A stretch of 64,000 nucleotides of DNA from Marinobacter sp. S6332. Lineage in GTDB: Bacteria > Pseudomonadota > Gammaproteobacteria > Pseudomonadales > Oleiphilaceae. Below the pieces are notes generated by a model. That model was not told the origin of the DNA and made no database searches. It saw nothing but the letters and a program-made list of their open reading frames with translations. Made by a program: the position numbers and the translations under genes. The stretch spans positions 62,001 to 126,000 of the forward strand of contig NZ_JALKAP010000009.1 in the NCBI RefSeq assembly GCF_023016045.1. Reading direction: 5' to 3'. Below are positions 46,501 to 56,002 of this stretch, one piece after another (position 1 is the stretch's first letter; every line of letters starts with the position of its first letter).

Positions 46501-47427
46501 GATCTGGAACACTTGAGTTCACTTAAGCAGCAGATAAGGGAAACTCAGGAGCAAGTGCTGGCAAACGTCAGTCAAGCGAAGCAGCTGATTGCCTCGGCGC
46601 TCGGTGTTAGTGAGGGCGTTCGTTGGCCACTGAGCGTTAACCTGAAGGTCAGCGACCTGGTTGGACAGGTATCGGATATAGCTGAAGTCCGGCTGACGAC
46701 AGCCAGAGCCTCTGGAGAAATCCTTGCCCGAGTCGTGGTCGATCACCAGGACGGTCGTGGAACTCAAGTCCAGATAGGATCCCACGCTGAACTGGCGACG
46801 TTGATGCACCAGCAGTCCTGGACCACGCTCCATAGAACCTTTGCCTTTCAAACCGCCAAGAATGTTTGGCGACTGGCCTACGATGCGGAAATGCTGGTAG
46901 GGGATGAGAACGTAACGGTTGAGAGGGATATGGCGGCGCTACTTGATCGGTTTCATGAAAAACACGATCCGCAGGAATACCGCTCCCCAGGCTCTGTCGT
47001 CTTTCGACATCTGGAACGACTTCGGCAAGAACAAGAAGTTCAAGTAGGTCAACAGACCCTGAAGGTCGATGTGATCGATTCAGGGGCGACTGTCGGTTTC
47101 CGGTTTTGGTTCAAAGAGGGAGAGCTGCGTCGATCTCAAACAGTTTTCCTGTCGGAGTCCGACGGGCAGTGTGTATTTATCAGTCCTGCCGTGCCCTCAA
47201 ACGTCGCTAGCGCAATGCTTGTTGAGAAAATTGTAGAGTTAACCTGGGAACGGAATCGATATACCGATGTGGTTGAGTTCATGCTTAATGACGAACAGGA
47301 GATCGTTGGCCGCTGCGTGCATCCGATTGATAGCCTGCATTGGCGAGAGTTCGTCTACTGCGCTCACGTGCTGGCGGTGGAGAGTGACCGGCTGGAATAC
47401 CTGATCTGTGAGGAAGACCAGTTTTGA
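43534..47427 (+). CDS. Large SNF2/DEAD-type helicase
   Basis: The 1297-aa SF2 protein has Walker A (ADEVGMGKT, 54-62), the DExH box (CIDESHNF, D218), motif III (LLLSATPYDRN) and a C-terminal helicase lobe ending in motif VI (EQKNGRVDRVGS, near 890). A 300-residue insertion between the lobes (about 500-800) is typical of DrmD/SNF2-related defence helicases. The C-terminal 350 residues are unassigned. It starts with ATGA overlapping the PLD stop. It may move along phage DNA and present it to the PLD partner. Confidence 0.85.
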   Translation: MKPYPILDLDSARHILDFSGGRDELKSLGEVQLRGAVALYNMINTESIGLGYLADEVGMGKTYIALGVVALMRYFNPALRVLYICPSANVQDKWLREHASFIDRNVCTASYRVRTPEGKPAAPVTKCDSLEDLIRTAASGFYAEFFVRNGSFSFGLKKASDDHDEEAIRSWNEQRKKLQKMLPAFSVPSGDPTHRGVKDEFALALNYVLPTFDLVCIDESHNFKHNFESSDRNRVLSQVLGFYQSGSADDRPYQRRVRNALLLSATPYDRNLEQLRNQLALVGKEDLLSRAQSVTDKEEIAKFMVRRLNRLRIGNREYTRNMYRTELRDGPKAAIELETDEQKLVTALVQKKVGDALGHKHGSPSFQMGMLASFESYGETTRSPRVEFDSEDPDDRGRDAQDRNVVGAIVDSYVNANLGRSLPHPKMDTVAKQLANAVFQENRKQLVFVRRVKSVKELKQKLDECYDDWLINYLNFRLQGRTKALRPMQGVIGEYRDISRFRDERIDEGLAEEGKAGEAELRQPPKNDNLFNWFFRGDAPKPQKQKNWGDLLTPDQVRQSLSQSTRLASPLLEVNWAQLICFFSGVDLRQTIEQCLTAATETSLAELGKVQPQEYLRKFRLSQLVFLDAWVNQLGHSAYKPLLDHLQASLSEQKLQEDGAIITRQDVREQLRLPTLFSELEASDEIRGQILPSLGKLLSQLTETPDCTNPDDIQVLLRTVDIHAAIVSTLLRTGHGMIDLYVSRLRQGEGDLSSGVLAGWITDFVAELSRQSQAPGFSTYLELKGLADELPAILKANLPGIFDLGTNEYRRYLSNQLNPIAPIIGATGDTNAPGQRSAQARKFRMPGYPLVLVSTNVFQEGEDLHLFCDSVVHYGVSGSPVSIEQKNGRVDRVGSLAQRRLTREGLSDPEEDDLIQVSFPHVKESIERVQIRRLSENINRYMASLHEIGNSVASDREEIAESEIADRTRIEPQIRDFLESPFDPADPRSDLEHLSSLKQQIRETQEQVLANVSQAKQLIASALGVSEGVRWPLSVNLKVSDLVGQVSDIAEVRLTTARASGEILARVVVDHQDGRGTQVQIGSHAELATLMHQQSWTTLHRTFAFQTAKNVWRLAYDAEMLVGDENVTVERDMAALLDRFHEKHDPQEYRSPGSVVFRHLERLRQEQEVQVGQQTLKVDVIDSGATVGFRFWFKEGELRRSQTVFLSESDGQCVFISPAVPSNVASAMLVEKIVELTWERNRYTDVVEFMLNDEQEIVGRCVHPIDSLHWREFVYCAHVLAVESDRLEYLICEEDQF

Positions 47428-47642
47428 TCCTTGTCTCTGAAACGCAAACAAAATGCTAAATAGCACTCCGATGACGAGAACTAGATGAGATAAGCAACTG
47501 ATATTTATGTCTCTTTCTGCTACTTTTAGCGACTGACAATATTAGAGAGCGTGGCCGAAGCTTGAGCCAATCAACCTGGCCACTTGGCAGCCCTGTCGCA
47601 ACGATAGGGCGGATGGAACCCAGTATTCGCAGCGAGTATTCC

Positions 47643-50600
47643 ATGAACACCAATATCGAGCAGATCAAGTCCCTGTTGCTTTCCTTGCTACCCAAGGATG
47701 GATCAACCGTTGGCAACATGAGCCTCAAAGACCAGATTCGCAACGACCATCAACTTGCTATCAGCGACGAGGATTTTGATGCGGCTCGAAACCAGCTCCT
47801 CGATGAGGGGGGCATTGGGAAAGGGCGTGGACGCGGTGGTGCAACCTATCTAAGCCAGCCTGCGGCAGGCGAGCAAGCTATGCATGATGGTTTTGAGCTG
47901 CAAGCCCAGCAAGCGCCTTCACAGGAAGATCTCGTCTATTCCAGTCAGAAGCCAGCCTCTCCGAAAGCGCCTCGCCAGCTGGGAAAGAAAAAGGGAGAGC
48001 ACAGTCAGGTGTTGTCGTACCGATACGACGAGAAACGGAAGAACAACCCGCATGTGGGCATGGTGGATACCCATTCTGACGGTGAGGAGCAAAAAACGAC
48101 CTGGCAGTATGATCCGCACCTCGCGCCGGAGCTGCAATTCGATTCAACCAGGTCGCAAGTCGAAGACCTGATTGAGGATGCGCTTCACGCCCGAGAGGTC
48201 GAAGCAAAACAGGCGAAAGATGACCTGTTAATGTGGCTGGATCATGCCCTGGCCGCTGACAATGAGTCTGCTATCCGAGAAGTGGTAACCAATCTTCGCA
48301 AGAGAGTAGCTGATAAGGAATTTCTGGAGCGGGAGCGAGGCGATCTGTCTGAGCTTAAGCGTATGCAGGCTCCCTACCTTAATTGGACTGGAAAAGCTGA
48401 GCGCACCAGTTTTGACGTGGATACCGTTTCGCTTCATGTGCATGAGCGGATTGATCCGGCAACCATTTTGGCGGCAGTTCAGAAGCGAATTAAAGATGCA
48501 AAGGGAAAGTCCTCCCCAGCTCTTCAGCCTGACTTGTTTCATGCTCCGTTCGAGAACTTACCGCTGAGGGACGCAATAGATTTTTACAAACATGAGCGGG
48601 ACTGGGCCAACCGCATGATTGCGGGGGATTCTCTCCTCGTTATGAACTCGCTTCTCCAAAAAGAAGGGATGTCGGGCCAAGTACAAATGATCTTTCTCGA
48701 TCCACCATATGGAATCAAGTATGGATCTAACTTTCAACCATTTGTGAATAAAAAGGATGTTAAAGACCGGCGTGATGAGGATCTTACTCAGGAACCCGAA
48801 ATGATAAAGGCCTTTAGAGATACTTGGGAATTGGGTATCCATTCGTACCTGGCTTATCTTAGAGACCGATTGTTACTTTGTCAGGAATTGCTCCATGAGT
48901 CTGGTAGTATTTTTGTGCAAATTTCAGATGAAAATGAGCATTACATTAGAATGCTTATGGAAGAAGTTTTTGGAAAGGAATGCTTTGTCGCAATAGTGCC
49001 TTTTAGAAAAAAGCTAATGCCTTTAGGGGCTAAGACGCTGGAGCAAATGTCTGATTTTCTCATCTGGTTCTGCAAGGACTTTAGTAAACTAAAGTATCGT
49101 CACCTTTATAGAGAAACTCAGCCAGATTCAAAAGGACGCTGGACAGGGTTGATTGATGAAAATAAGAACCTCAGACGTTTGTCCAAGGATGATAGGGCTG
49201 CTCTGAAGAAAGGTATTGCTCCGGACAATATCTTCGGAACTATATCCCAGTGGGCGCCATCCTTCTCACCGGAAGGTGTTTTTGATTATGAGTTTCAGGG
49301 TCATAATTTTCAGCCATCATCGGGTCAGTGTTGGGTTTCGTCTAAGCCTAAAATGAATAGGTTGAATTATGCGAATCGCCTCTTTGTAGAAAAAGACAGT
49401 CCAAGGTTCGTGAGTCCCCATAGTGATTTTCCGTATGCCAAGATAACAAGCCCTTGGCACGATACTGCGCCTGCATCAGACAAAAGCTACGTAGTTCAGA
49501 CCAATGAAAATGTTATCGAGCGCTGCATGGCTATGACTACTGATCCCGGGGACTTAATTTTGGACCCCACATGTGGATCTGGAACAACTGCATTAGTGTC
49601 AGAAAAGTTGGGCCGCAGGTGGATTACGTGTGATACATCCCGAATAGCAATAGCTTTGGCTAAGCAGAGACTTGTGACAGCAAGCTTTGACTATTACGAG
49701 CTTAAGTATCCTCAGGAAGGGCTTAACGGTGGTTTCGTCTATAAGACAGCTCCTCACATAACTGCAAAATCGATTGCCAATAATCCGGAGATCGATGAAA
49801 TATATAATAGTTTTCATCCGTCAATAAAATCTGCTTTAGAAAAGCTGAATAATGAATTGCGAAATTACGGATGCCAATTTCATGTGAAGGTTGGTGCGAG
49901 AAGCGGAAGTGAAATTAAATTTCGCAAAGGCAGCGGAGAAAAAATAACGCTACCTTCAGGGGAAGCTGTTTTCAACAATGAGTTGACCGAATGGGAAGTC
50001 CCACCATCATTCCCAGATGATTGGCCTTCAGTCATTGAACCCGCTTTCGAGCATTTTCAGGCCCTGCGGCGTGAAATGCACGAGCGCATGGATTCTTCAA
50101 TTCAAAATCATGCAATTCAAGAGGTGCTTTACGATCAGCCTTTTGTTAGTAAAAACAAGCTGAGGATAACGGGGCCTTTTACTGTTGAGGCTGTACCTTT
50201 CGCTACAGTTCTGGGATTGGAGGAGTTTCAGAAGCCTGCCGAAGCCGACATAACTGTAGCTAGAGCCGGAGCGACATCTCGGCATAGCCAATGGCGAGAG
50301 GAACTTCTGAAGGTTGGTATTCGAGGAAAGGGGGGGCAACATCTTAAATTGCTGGACTTAGAGACACTGCCTGATTCGCGTTATTTACACGCGGTTGGAA
50401 CATTGGCAGAAAGCGGGGATCGAGTCGCAATCAGCTTCGGACCTGAGCATACCGCGTTGGAACAACGACAGGTCGAGATTGCGAAGAGTGATGCTGGAGA
50501 TCTTTTCCCACTCCCCAAAATGCTTGTGTTTTGTGCTTTCAATTTTGACCCCGAAGCGGCTAAGGATATCGATAACATAAAAGGTATTCAGGCGCTCAAA

Positions 50601-51050
50601 GTGCACATGAATACAGACTTGCTTACTGAAGACCTGAAAAAAGGACGGTCGAGCAACCAGTCTTTCTGGCTCATGGGGCAGCCAGATATCGAGGTGCATG
50701 AACTCAAGGGCGGCAAACTGCAGGTCGAGGTTCATGGCTTCGACTATTTCGACACCAAAACCGGTGAGCTGAAATCTGGCGGCAAGAAGAATATCGCCAT
50801 GTGGCAGCTTGATACGGATTACGACAACCGTTCACTATATGCCCGTCAGGTTTTCTTCCCCATGGCTGGCAAGAAGGATGGTTGGTACAAGCTCAAGAAA
50901 GATATTCGTGCCGAACTCAATGAAGACCTGTTGGACAAGTTCCACGGGACGAAATCTATACCCTTTGAACCAGGTGACAATCGCTGTATTGCCGTCAAGA
51001 TTGTCGACGATCGAGGTATCGAGTCACTGAAAGTCATCAGGCTGGATTGA
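47643..51050 (+). CDS. Type III-like (Mod) adenine DNA methyltransferase
   Basis: The 1135-aa beta-class N6-adenine methylase has motif IV DPPYG (353-357) before motif I DPTCGSGTT (641-649). The region between would include the target-recognition domain. An N-terminal winged helix (about 1-70) and a long C-terminal domain make it much longer than ordinary Mod. Roughly 48.6-50.2 kb is visibly AT-rich relative to its ends. I chose the ATG at 47643 over an upstream TTG. It sits 10 bp before the Res gene. Confidence 0.85.
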   Translation: MNTNIEQIKSLLLSLLPKDGSTVGNMSLKDQIRNDHQLAISDEDFDAARNQLLDEGGIGKGRGRGGATYLSQPAAGEQAMHDGFELQAQQAPSQEDLVYSSQKPASPKAPRQLGKKKGEHSQVLSYRYDEKRKNNPHVGMVDTHSDGEEQKTTWQYDPHLAPELQFDSTRSQVEDLIEDALHAREVEAKQAKDDLLMWLDHALAADNESAIREVVTNLRKRVADKEFLERERGDLSELKRMQAPYLNWTGKAERTSFDVDTVSLHVHERIDPATILAAVQKRIKDAKGKSSPALQPDLFHAPFENLPLRDAIDFYKHERDWANRMIAGDSLLVMNSLLQKEGMSGQVQMIFLDPPYGIKYGSNFQPFVNKKDVKDRRDEDLTQEPEMIKAFRDTWELGIHSYLAYLRDRLLLCQELLHESGSIFVQISDENEHYIRMLMEEVFGKECFVAIVPFRKKLMPLGAKTLEQMSDFLIWFCKDFSKLKYRHLYRETQPDSKGRWTGLIDENKNLRRLSKDDRAALKKGIAPDNIFGTISQWAPSFSPEGVFDYEFQGHNFQPSSGQCWVSSKPKMNRLNYANRLFVEKDSPRFVSPHSDFPYAKITSPWHDTAPASDKSYVVQTNENVIERCMAMTTDPGDLILDPTCGSGTTALVSEKLGRRWITCDTSRIAIALAKQRLVTASFDYYELKYPQEGLNGGFVYKTAPHITAKSIANNPEIDEIYNSFHPSIKSALEKLNNELRNYGCQFHVKVGARSGSEIKFRKGSGEKITLPSGEAVFNNELTEWEVPPSFPDDWPSVIEPAFEHFQALRREMHERMDSSIQNHAIQEVLYDQPFVSKNKLRITGPFTVEAVPFATVLGLEEFQKPAEADITVARAGATSRHSQWREELLKVGIRGKGGQHLKLLDLETLPDSRYLHAVGTLAESGDRVAISFGPEHTALEQRQVEIAKSDAGDLFPLPKMLVFCAFNFDPEAAKDIDNIKGIQALKVHMNTDLLTEDLKKGRSSNQSFWLMGQPDIEVHELKGGKLQVEVHGFDYFDTKTGELKSGGKKNIAMWQLDTDYDNRSLYARQVFFPMAGKKDGWYKLKKDIRAELNEDLLDKFHGTKSIPFEPGDNRCIAVKIVDDRGIESLKVIRLD

Positions 51051-51060
51051 GGAGGGGATC

Positions 51061-53922
51061 ATGGCTGATAAACCGAATTCCCTGGTGATCAATTCACCTT
51101 ATGACAAGCCCAACCAATACTGGTCTCAGGACGACAATGGCCGGGTTGCTGGGGTAGTTGATGGGCGAAGACCTGCCGCCTACGAGCTTTACGACCCTCG
51201 TAACAACACCAGACGGGTAGAGGAACTGGAAACGGTCAACCGGATCCGCCAGCGCGTTGATGAGTGGCGCGATGCCGGTTGGCCAGGCGTAACTAGCGTA
51301 TCCCGAGAGTTGCTCAACCACTGGTATTCCAGAGGTGAGTGGGATCCCGACTCAAAACGCTGGAACGGTGGTCCGAGACCATACCCGTTTTACTATTGTC
51401 AGCTTGAAGCCATCGAGTCCTTGATCTGGTGGTTGGAGGCTCCGGAGGAATTCCGACAAGGTATCTTTTTCCAAGGTGATGGCGGTCCGTGGGAGCGTAT
51501 CTGCAACAAGATGGCTACCGGGTCTGGTAAAACTTCCTTGATGGCGCTGATTATCACCTGGCAAACCCTCAACGCAATCACCTATCCGAAAGACAAGCGG
51601 TACTCCAAAGCCGTTTTCGTGGTGGCCCCTGGTCTGACGGTGAAAAGCCGACTTCAGGTTCTGCACCCAGGCAATGAAAACAACGTTTACGACGAGTTTG
51701 TCTTATGCCCTAACGAAGCAATGCGTCAAAAGCTGAACCAGGTAGCGTTGGTGATAGAGAACTGGCATAGCCTCATGCCGTTGAAGGAACAAACTCGCTC
51801 TGTAGTGAAAAAGGGCAAGGAAAGCGATGAAGCTTTCACCCGTCGGGTACTTGGCAAGCTGGCTTCCTTTAAAGACATCCTGGTCATCAACGATGAAGCC
51901 CATCACGCATACCGCCAGAAAGCTGAAGTGAAGGTCAGTAAGAAAGAAGCGGAGGAAATGGGGATCGATCTGGAGGAAGCGACTCGATGGATTGAGGGGC
52001 TGGATCGCATTCATAAAACCCGCCGCATTCGTCGCTGCTTCGATGTGACGGCGACGCCGTTTTCTCCGACCGGCAAAAAGAACACTGAGAAAGGGCTCTT
52101 TGAGTGGATCATCTCGGACTTTGGGTTGAACGATGCGATTGAGGCGGGGTTGGTCAAAACGCCTCGAATCGTGGTTCGGGATGATGCATTGCCTGATGCG
52201 AAGACCTATGCTAGCAAGCTTTACCACATTTATCGCGATGACGGTGTCAAGCAGGACTTGGCCAGGAGAGCTCAGCCCACCGATCCACTTCCGGATCTGG
52301 TCCAGAAAGCCTATGCGATCCTTGCCTATGACTGGCGGGAGACGGCAAAGAGCTGGGAAGAAAATGGCCATACCATCCCGCCCGTACTGCTTACTGTCTG
52401 TAACAGGACGGAAACTGCTTCCCGTATCGAACATTTTTTCAACAGCGGTGATTGCCTGATTTCTGGCACCCAGAACCCAAAGGCCACCTTACGCGTGGAT
52501 TCAAAGGTTCTGGAAAAAGCAGAGCGTGGTGAGAGCATCACGAAGGATAAAGATTACGTTGCTCGGCTTGAGGAAATTATAGAGGCATCCGGTTTGCCCG
52601 CTGATAAGAAAGAGGCCCTGCTGAAGGAGAAACAAGAGGTTCAGCTACGAGCATTGGTCGATACAGTAGGTAAGCGTGGTAAGCCGGGACAGAATCTTCA
52701 GAACGTGGTTTCGGTAGCCATGCTTTCAGAAGGCTGGGATGCAGCTAACGTAACTCACATCATGGGCCTAAGAGCATTCAGCAGCCAGCTGCTTTGTGAG
52801 CAGGTGATTGGTCGTGGTCTACGCCGTGTCGCTCACGACATGGACGAGAGTGGTAAGTTTATTCCTGAGTATGTAAATGTGTTCGGCGTGCCGCTTTCGA
52901 TATTTCAGGAGGTCGGTGAGGGTGGCGAAACACCTCCGCCACCGAAACCGAGTGTGCGTGTTGAAGTGGAGCCAGGCAGAAACCACTTCGAAATACGCTG
53001 GCCAAATATTGACCGCGTTCAGACCGTTCTGAAACCTGAACTGAAGATGGATTGGAGCGCAGTGGAGCCTTTAACCCTGGATCCTGCTCAGACACCGCTC
53101 AACGCCGAGATTGCCCCTGCGTTGACTGGTATTCCAAATCTTGCGCAGGTTTCTCAGATCGACCTTGAGAAGGCAGTAGAAGACTTCCGCTTGCAACACC
53201 TGATCTTTCGGGCCGCACGAAAGCTTTTCCTGACTAGTAGCGACGGTTTTGAAGGAGATAAGCAGTATCTGGCGGTGCAGCTGATTCGAATTGTTGAGCA
53301 ATTCCTGGAGTCAGACAAACTCGATATCCCAAGCCTCTGGCACCAGGACCCGGTGCGTCGCAGATTGTTGTTTGCTCTGAACATGGACAACGTGGTTACC
53401 CATGTAAACCGCTTCGTGAGCAAGCAGAACGTCGAGCGCCTGGAGGCATTGTTTGACGAGCACCAACCGATTGGCGCGACCTCACAAATGCGTCCATGGC
53501 TGACTACCAAACCCTGCCGGCCGACCGAGCGTTCACAGATCAGCCATGTAGTGTATGACAGTACCTGGGAAAAACCGGTAGCGGACATCTGTGAGAAGGA
53601 TGAGTCGATTCAAACTTGGGCTAAAAATGACCATCTTGGCTTTAAAGTTCGATATCTCTGGAATGGCTCGTCCCGTAACTTTGTGCCCGACTATCTGATT
53701 CGACTTAAGAACGGACAGACTCTGGTTCTTGAAGTAAAGGGCCAGGATTCAGAGCAGAACCGGGCCAAGCGTGCAGCGATGGATACATGGATCAAGGCGG
53801 TTAACGAGCAGGGAGGGTTCGGTTCCTGGTGCTTTGATACCGTGTTCGATCCTAGCCAGATTCGGGATGTTATTGGTGCGCATGCGAGAAAGGGGGCGAA
53901 AAGTATTATGGCATCTAAGTAG
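51061..53922 (+). CDS. Type III-like restriction helicase-nuclease (Res, BPTD_3080-like)
   Basis: The 953-aa SF2 protein has Walker A (MATGSGKT, 151-158), the DEAH box (NDEAHH, 278-281), TATPF and motif VI (QVIGRGLRR). A C-terminal PD-(D/E)xK nuclease follows: D877 (FVPDYL), E891 and K893 (LEVKG). It matches what I remember of the BPTD_3080-type Res proteins that partner large Mod methylases. It would translocate from unmethylated sites and cut. It immediately follows mod. Confidence 0.85.
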   Translation: MADKPNSLVINSPYDKPNQYWSQDDNGRVAGVVDGRRPAAYELYDPRNNTRRVEELETVNRIRQRVDEWRDAGWPGVTSVSRELLNHWYSRGEWDPDSKRWNGGPRPYPFYYCQLEAIESLIWWLEAPEEFRQGIFFQGDGGPWERICNKMATGSGKTSLMALIITWQTLNAITYPKDKRYSKAVFVVAPGLTVKSRLQVLHPGNENNVYDEFVLCPNEAMRQKLNQVALVIENWHSLMPLKEQTRSVVKKGKESDEAFTRRVLGKLASFKDILVINDEAHHAYRQKAEVKVSKKEAEEMGIDLEEATRWIEGLDRIHKTRRIRRCFDVTATPFSPTGKKNTEKGLFEWIISDFGLNDAIEAGLVKTPRIVVRDDALPDAKTYASKLYHIYRDDGVKQDLARRAQPTDPLPDLVQKAYAILAYDWRETAKSWEENGHTIPPVLLTVCNRTETASRIEHFFNSGDCLISGTQNPKATLRVDSKVLEKAERGESITKDKDYVARLEEIIEASGLPADKKEALLKEKQEVQLRALVDTVGKRGKPGQNLQNVVSVAMLSEGWDAANVTHIMGLRAFSSQLLCEQVIGRGLRRVAHDMDESGKFIPEYVNVFGVPLSIFQEVGEGGETPPPPKPSVRVEVEPGRNHFEIRWPNIDRVQTVLKPELKMDWSAVEPLTLDPAQTPLNAEIAPALTGIPNLAQVSQIDLEKAVEDFRLQHLIFRAARKLFLTSSDGFEGDKQYLAVQLIRIVEQFLESDKLDIPSLWHQDPVRRRLLFALNMDNVVTHVNRFVSKQNVERLEALFDEHQPIGATSQMRPWLTTKPCRPTERSQISHVVYDSTWEKPVADICEKDESIQTWAKNDHLGFKVRYLWNGSSRNFVPDYLIRLKNGQTLVLEVKGQDSEQNRAKRAAMDTWIKAVNEQGGFGSWCFDTVFDPSQIRDVIGAHARKGAKSIMASK

Positions 53923-53950
53923 ATGGAAACGGGCACTCAATTTTGCCTGT

Positions 53951-55924
53951 ATGAAAATAACAAAGGATAAGGAATCTTGTGTTGTGGCTGTAGTCTATCC
54001 TGATTTTGAAAATATCCAAAGATTGAAAGTTAAGCCGACTGATGGGGAATTAGCGCTCGTTAGTTTTTTAAAAGATAACCTAGACGATACTTATGAAGTG
54101 TTTTTTAACCCCTACCTAGATGGGGATCGTCCAGATGTAATTATCCTTAAAAAGGGTGTTGCTGTCTTTGTTGTAGAGATTAAGGATTGGGATCTTGATT
54201 CTTACAGTATCGATAAAAGTAACTCTTGGAAAGTTTTTGATGGAAAAAAATACAATAGGATAGGATCTCCGCATGCGCAAGCATTTAGGTACAAGAAAAA
54301 CTTATATGATTTGCACATTCCCGTGGTTGGGCTCGCTTCTTTGAGGAATAAGAATTTTTTCAATCTAGTTGATTGTTTTGTATATTTTCATAAATCTAAA
54401 AATATTGATGTTGACCTGATTTACGATAAGGCGGAATCGGAAATAAACGAAGAAAAAGATATAAAAAACAGAGAGTTTTTAGAAAAAATAATAAGCTTTG
54501 AAGTTTATAGCAAGTCAAGAGATTTTCTCGATAGAAAGTCAAAGCAAATAAAGAGGGATAGGTTTATTTCTATAGGGTGTGACCAGTTGGAATCCCTCAT
54601 CAAAAAGATAAAAAGTAAATCAACACATGTTCTTTTTGATGACGATGTCTACTTTGACTTTAAGAGAAGGCTTGCTCCGCCCAAGCACACCCTGAGTCAG
54701 GGTTTGAAAATAGATTTTGATAAAAATCAATATCCAATTACTCTTAGTGGACCTAGGATGGAGAAGGTTAAGGGCGTCGCAGGTTGTGGGAAAACAACTG
54801 TTATGGCTCAACGAGCGATAAATGCAGCTGAGCGGCATATTTCACCAGTGCTTCTTCTAACCTTTAATATAACTCTCAAAAATTACATAAAGGATAAAAT
54901 AAGCGATTTAAAGGGGTGTCGGGATTTTGAATTTCTTGAAATTACAAACTACCATCAGTTCTTTAATTCTCAGATAAACAACACTGGCCAAGATATGGCG
55001 ATGTTAATTGATGAGCATGGTTTAGCTGGTTTGTATTCTCAGGATGTTTTTTCGGGACTTTTAACCATTAAATATAAAACTATTGTCCTGGATGAGGTTC
55101 AGGACTACATGCCCGAGTGGGTTAAAATTATCAGGGACAATTTTCTGGAAGAAGACGGCGAAATGGTTCTTTTTGGGGATGAGGCCCAAGACATATATCA
55201 TCGCCACTCTGACCGGGCTCGGGTTATTGCTCAGGGTTTTGGGAAATGGATTAAGTTGAATAGATCATACAGAATTGATTCCAATTCACCCCTGAATAGT
55301 TTGTTTAGAGATTTTCAATCTAAATTTTTAATAGAAAAATACGCTGACTCTGAGTTATACGACTCTGAAATGTCTCAAGTTGGGTTAAGTTACGGCCTTT
55401 TGAAATACGTTCCCATATCTAAGGAAGGTTGGTACGATGACGTGTTTGAGTCGGTTCAAAACTATATGTCTGAATATGATCTACACCCAAATGATGTTGT
55501 AATTTTGAGCTCCCATGTCCACGTCATTCGAGATCTTAATGATTACTGGGAGCGGCGTGAAAGAACGCATTGTATGTTTGAGGACTATGAAGAGCTTGAG
55601 TCAGCTGTAGATGTTCCGAAACAAAGGTTGAAGTCTATGGCAGAGTCTGATTTGGAAAAAATTATAAACGATAACAAGTCTAAAATTGAGCGGATAAGGC
55701 GTGTTAAGAAAAACTTTTTTTATTCTAACAGTGGTCTTATAAAGTTTTCTACTATTCATAGCTTTAAAGGACTGGAGTCGAAAGCTGTTTTTTACGTTAT
55801 GTTGAAAGATGATGATCCGGAGGTTGTTTATACTTCGATAACTCGTTCCGCAGAAGATCTAGTTGTTTATGATGTTGGAAGAATGAATGCTTGTTCTGAT
55901 TTCTTAGAGAAGGCTATGCTGTAA
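53951..55924 (+). CDS. NERD-domain nuclease fused to a UvrD-like helicase
   Basis: The 657-aa product has an N-terminal NERD nuclease-like domain (D62, E76, K78 in DVIIL..VVEIKDW). An SF1 helicase follows: Walker A GVAGCGKT (275-282), DEVQDY and a C-terminal VYTSITRSAEDLVVYD. It starts 28 bp after the Res stop; in-frame upstream codons overlap Res in another frame and are not used. The gene is strikingly AT-rich, unlike its neighbours, so it may have joined the cluster separately. NERD-helicase proteins recur in defence islands. Confidence 0.82.
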   Translation: MKITKDKESCVVAVVYPDFENIQRLKVKPTDGELALVSFLKDNLDDTYEVFFNPYLDGDRPDVIILKKGVAVFVVEIKDWDLDSYSIDKSNSWKVFDGKKYNRIGSPHAQAFRYKKNLYDLHIPVVGLASLRNKNFFNLVDCFVYFHKSKNIDVDLIYDKAESEINEEKDIKNREFLEKIISFEVYSKSRDFLDRKSKQIKRDRFISIGCDQLESLIKKIKSKSTHVLFDDDVYFDFKRRLAPPKHTLSQGLKIDFDKNQYPITLSGPRMEKVKGVAGCGKTTVMAQRAINAAERHISPVLLLTFNITLKNYIKDKISDLKGCRDFEFLEITNYHQFFNSQINNTGQDMAMLIDEHGLAGLYSQDVFSGLLTIKYKTIVLDEVQDYMPEWVKIIRDNFLEEDGEMVLFGDEAQDIYHRHSDRARVIAQGFGKWIKLNRSYRIDSNSPLNSLFRDFQSKFLIEKYADSELYDSEMSQVGLSYGLLKYVPISKEGWYDDVFESVQNYMSEYDLHPNDVVILSSHVHVIRDLNDYWERRERTHCMFEDYEELESAVDVPKQRLKSMAESDLEKIINDNKSKIERIRRVKKNFFYSNSGLIKFSTIHSFKGLESKAVFYVMLKDDDPEVVYTSITRSAEDLVVYDVGRMNACSDFLEKAML

Positions 55925-56002
55925 GGAGAGGGGTCAACTATAGAGTGATTCAGTCTAAATGGCCTTAGTATTCTAGTGGAGGAGCACTTCGGCCATGTAA
56001 GC

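Noticed and set aside
39758-53922. Calling the block DISARM or BREX
   Set aside because: The PLD and SNF2-type helicase recall DISARM, but no DUF1998 (DrmB) protein is present. No PglZ, BrxC or BrxL for BREX is seen.
53771-53950. N-terminal extension of the NERD-helicase reading frame
   Set aside because: It overlaps the clearly coding 3' end of the Res gene in another frame; the NERD domain starts at the ATG at 53951.
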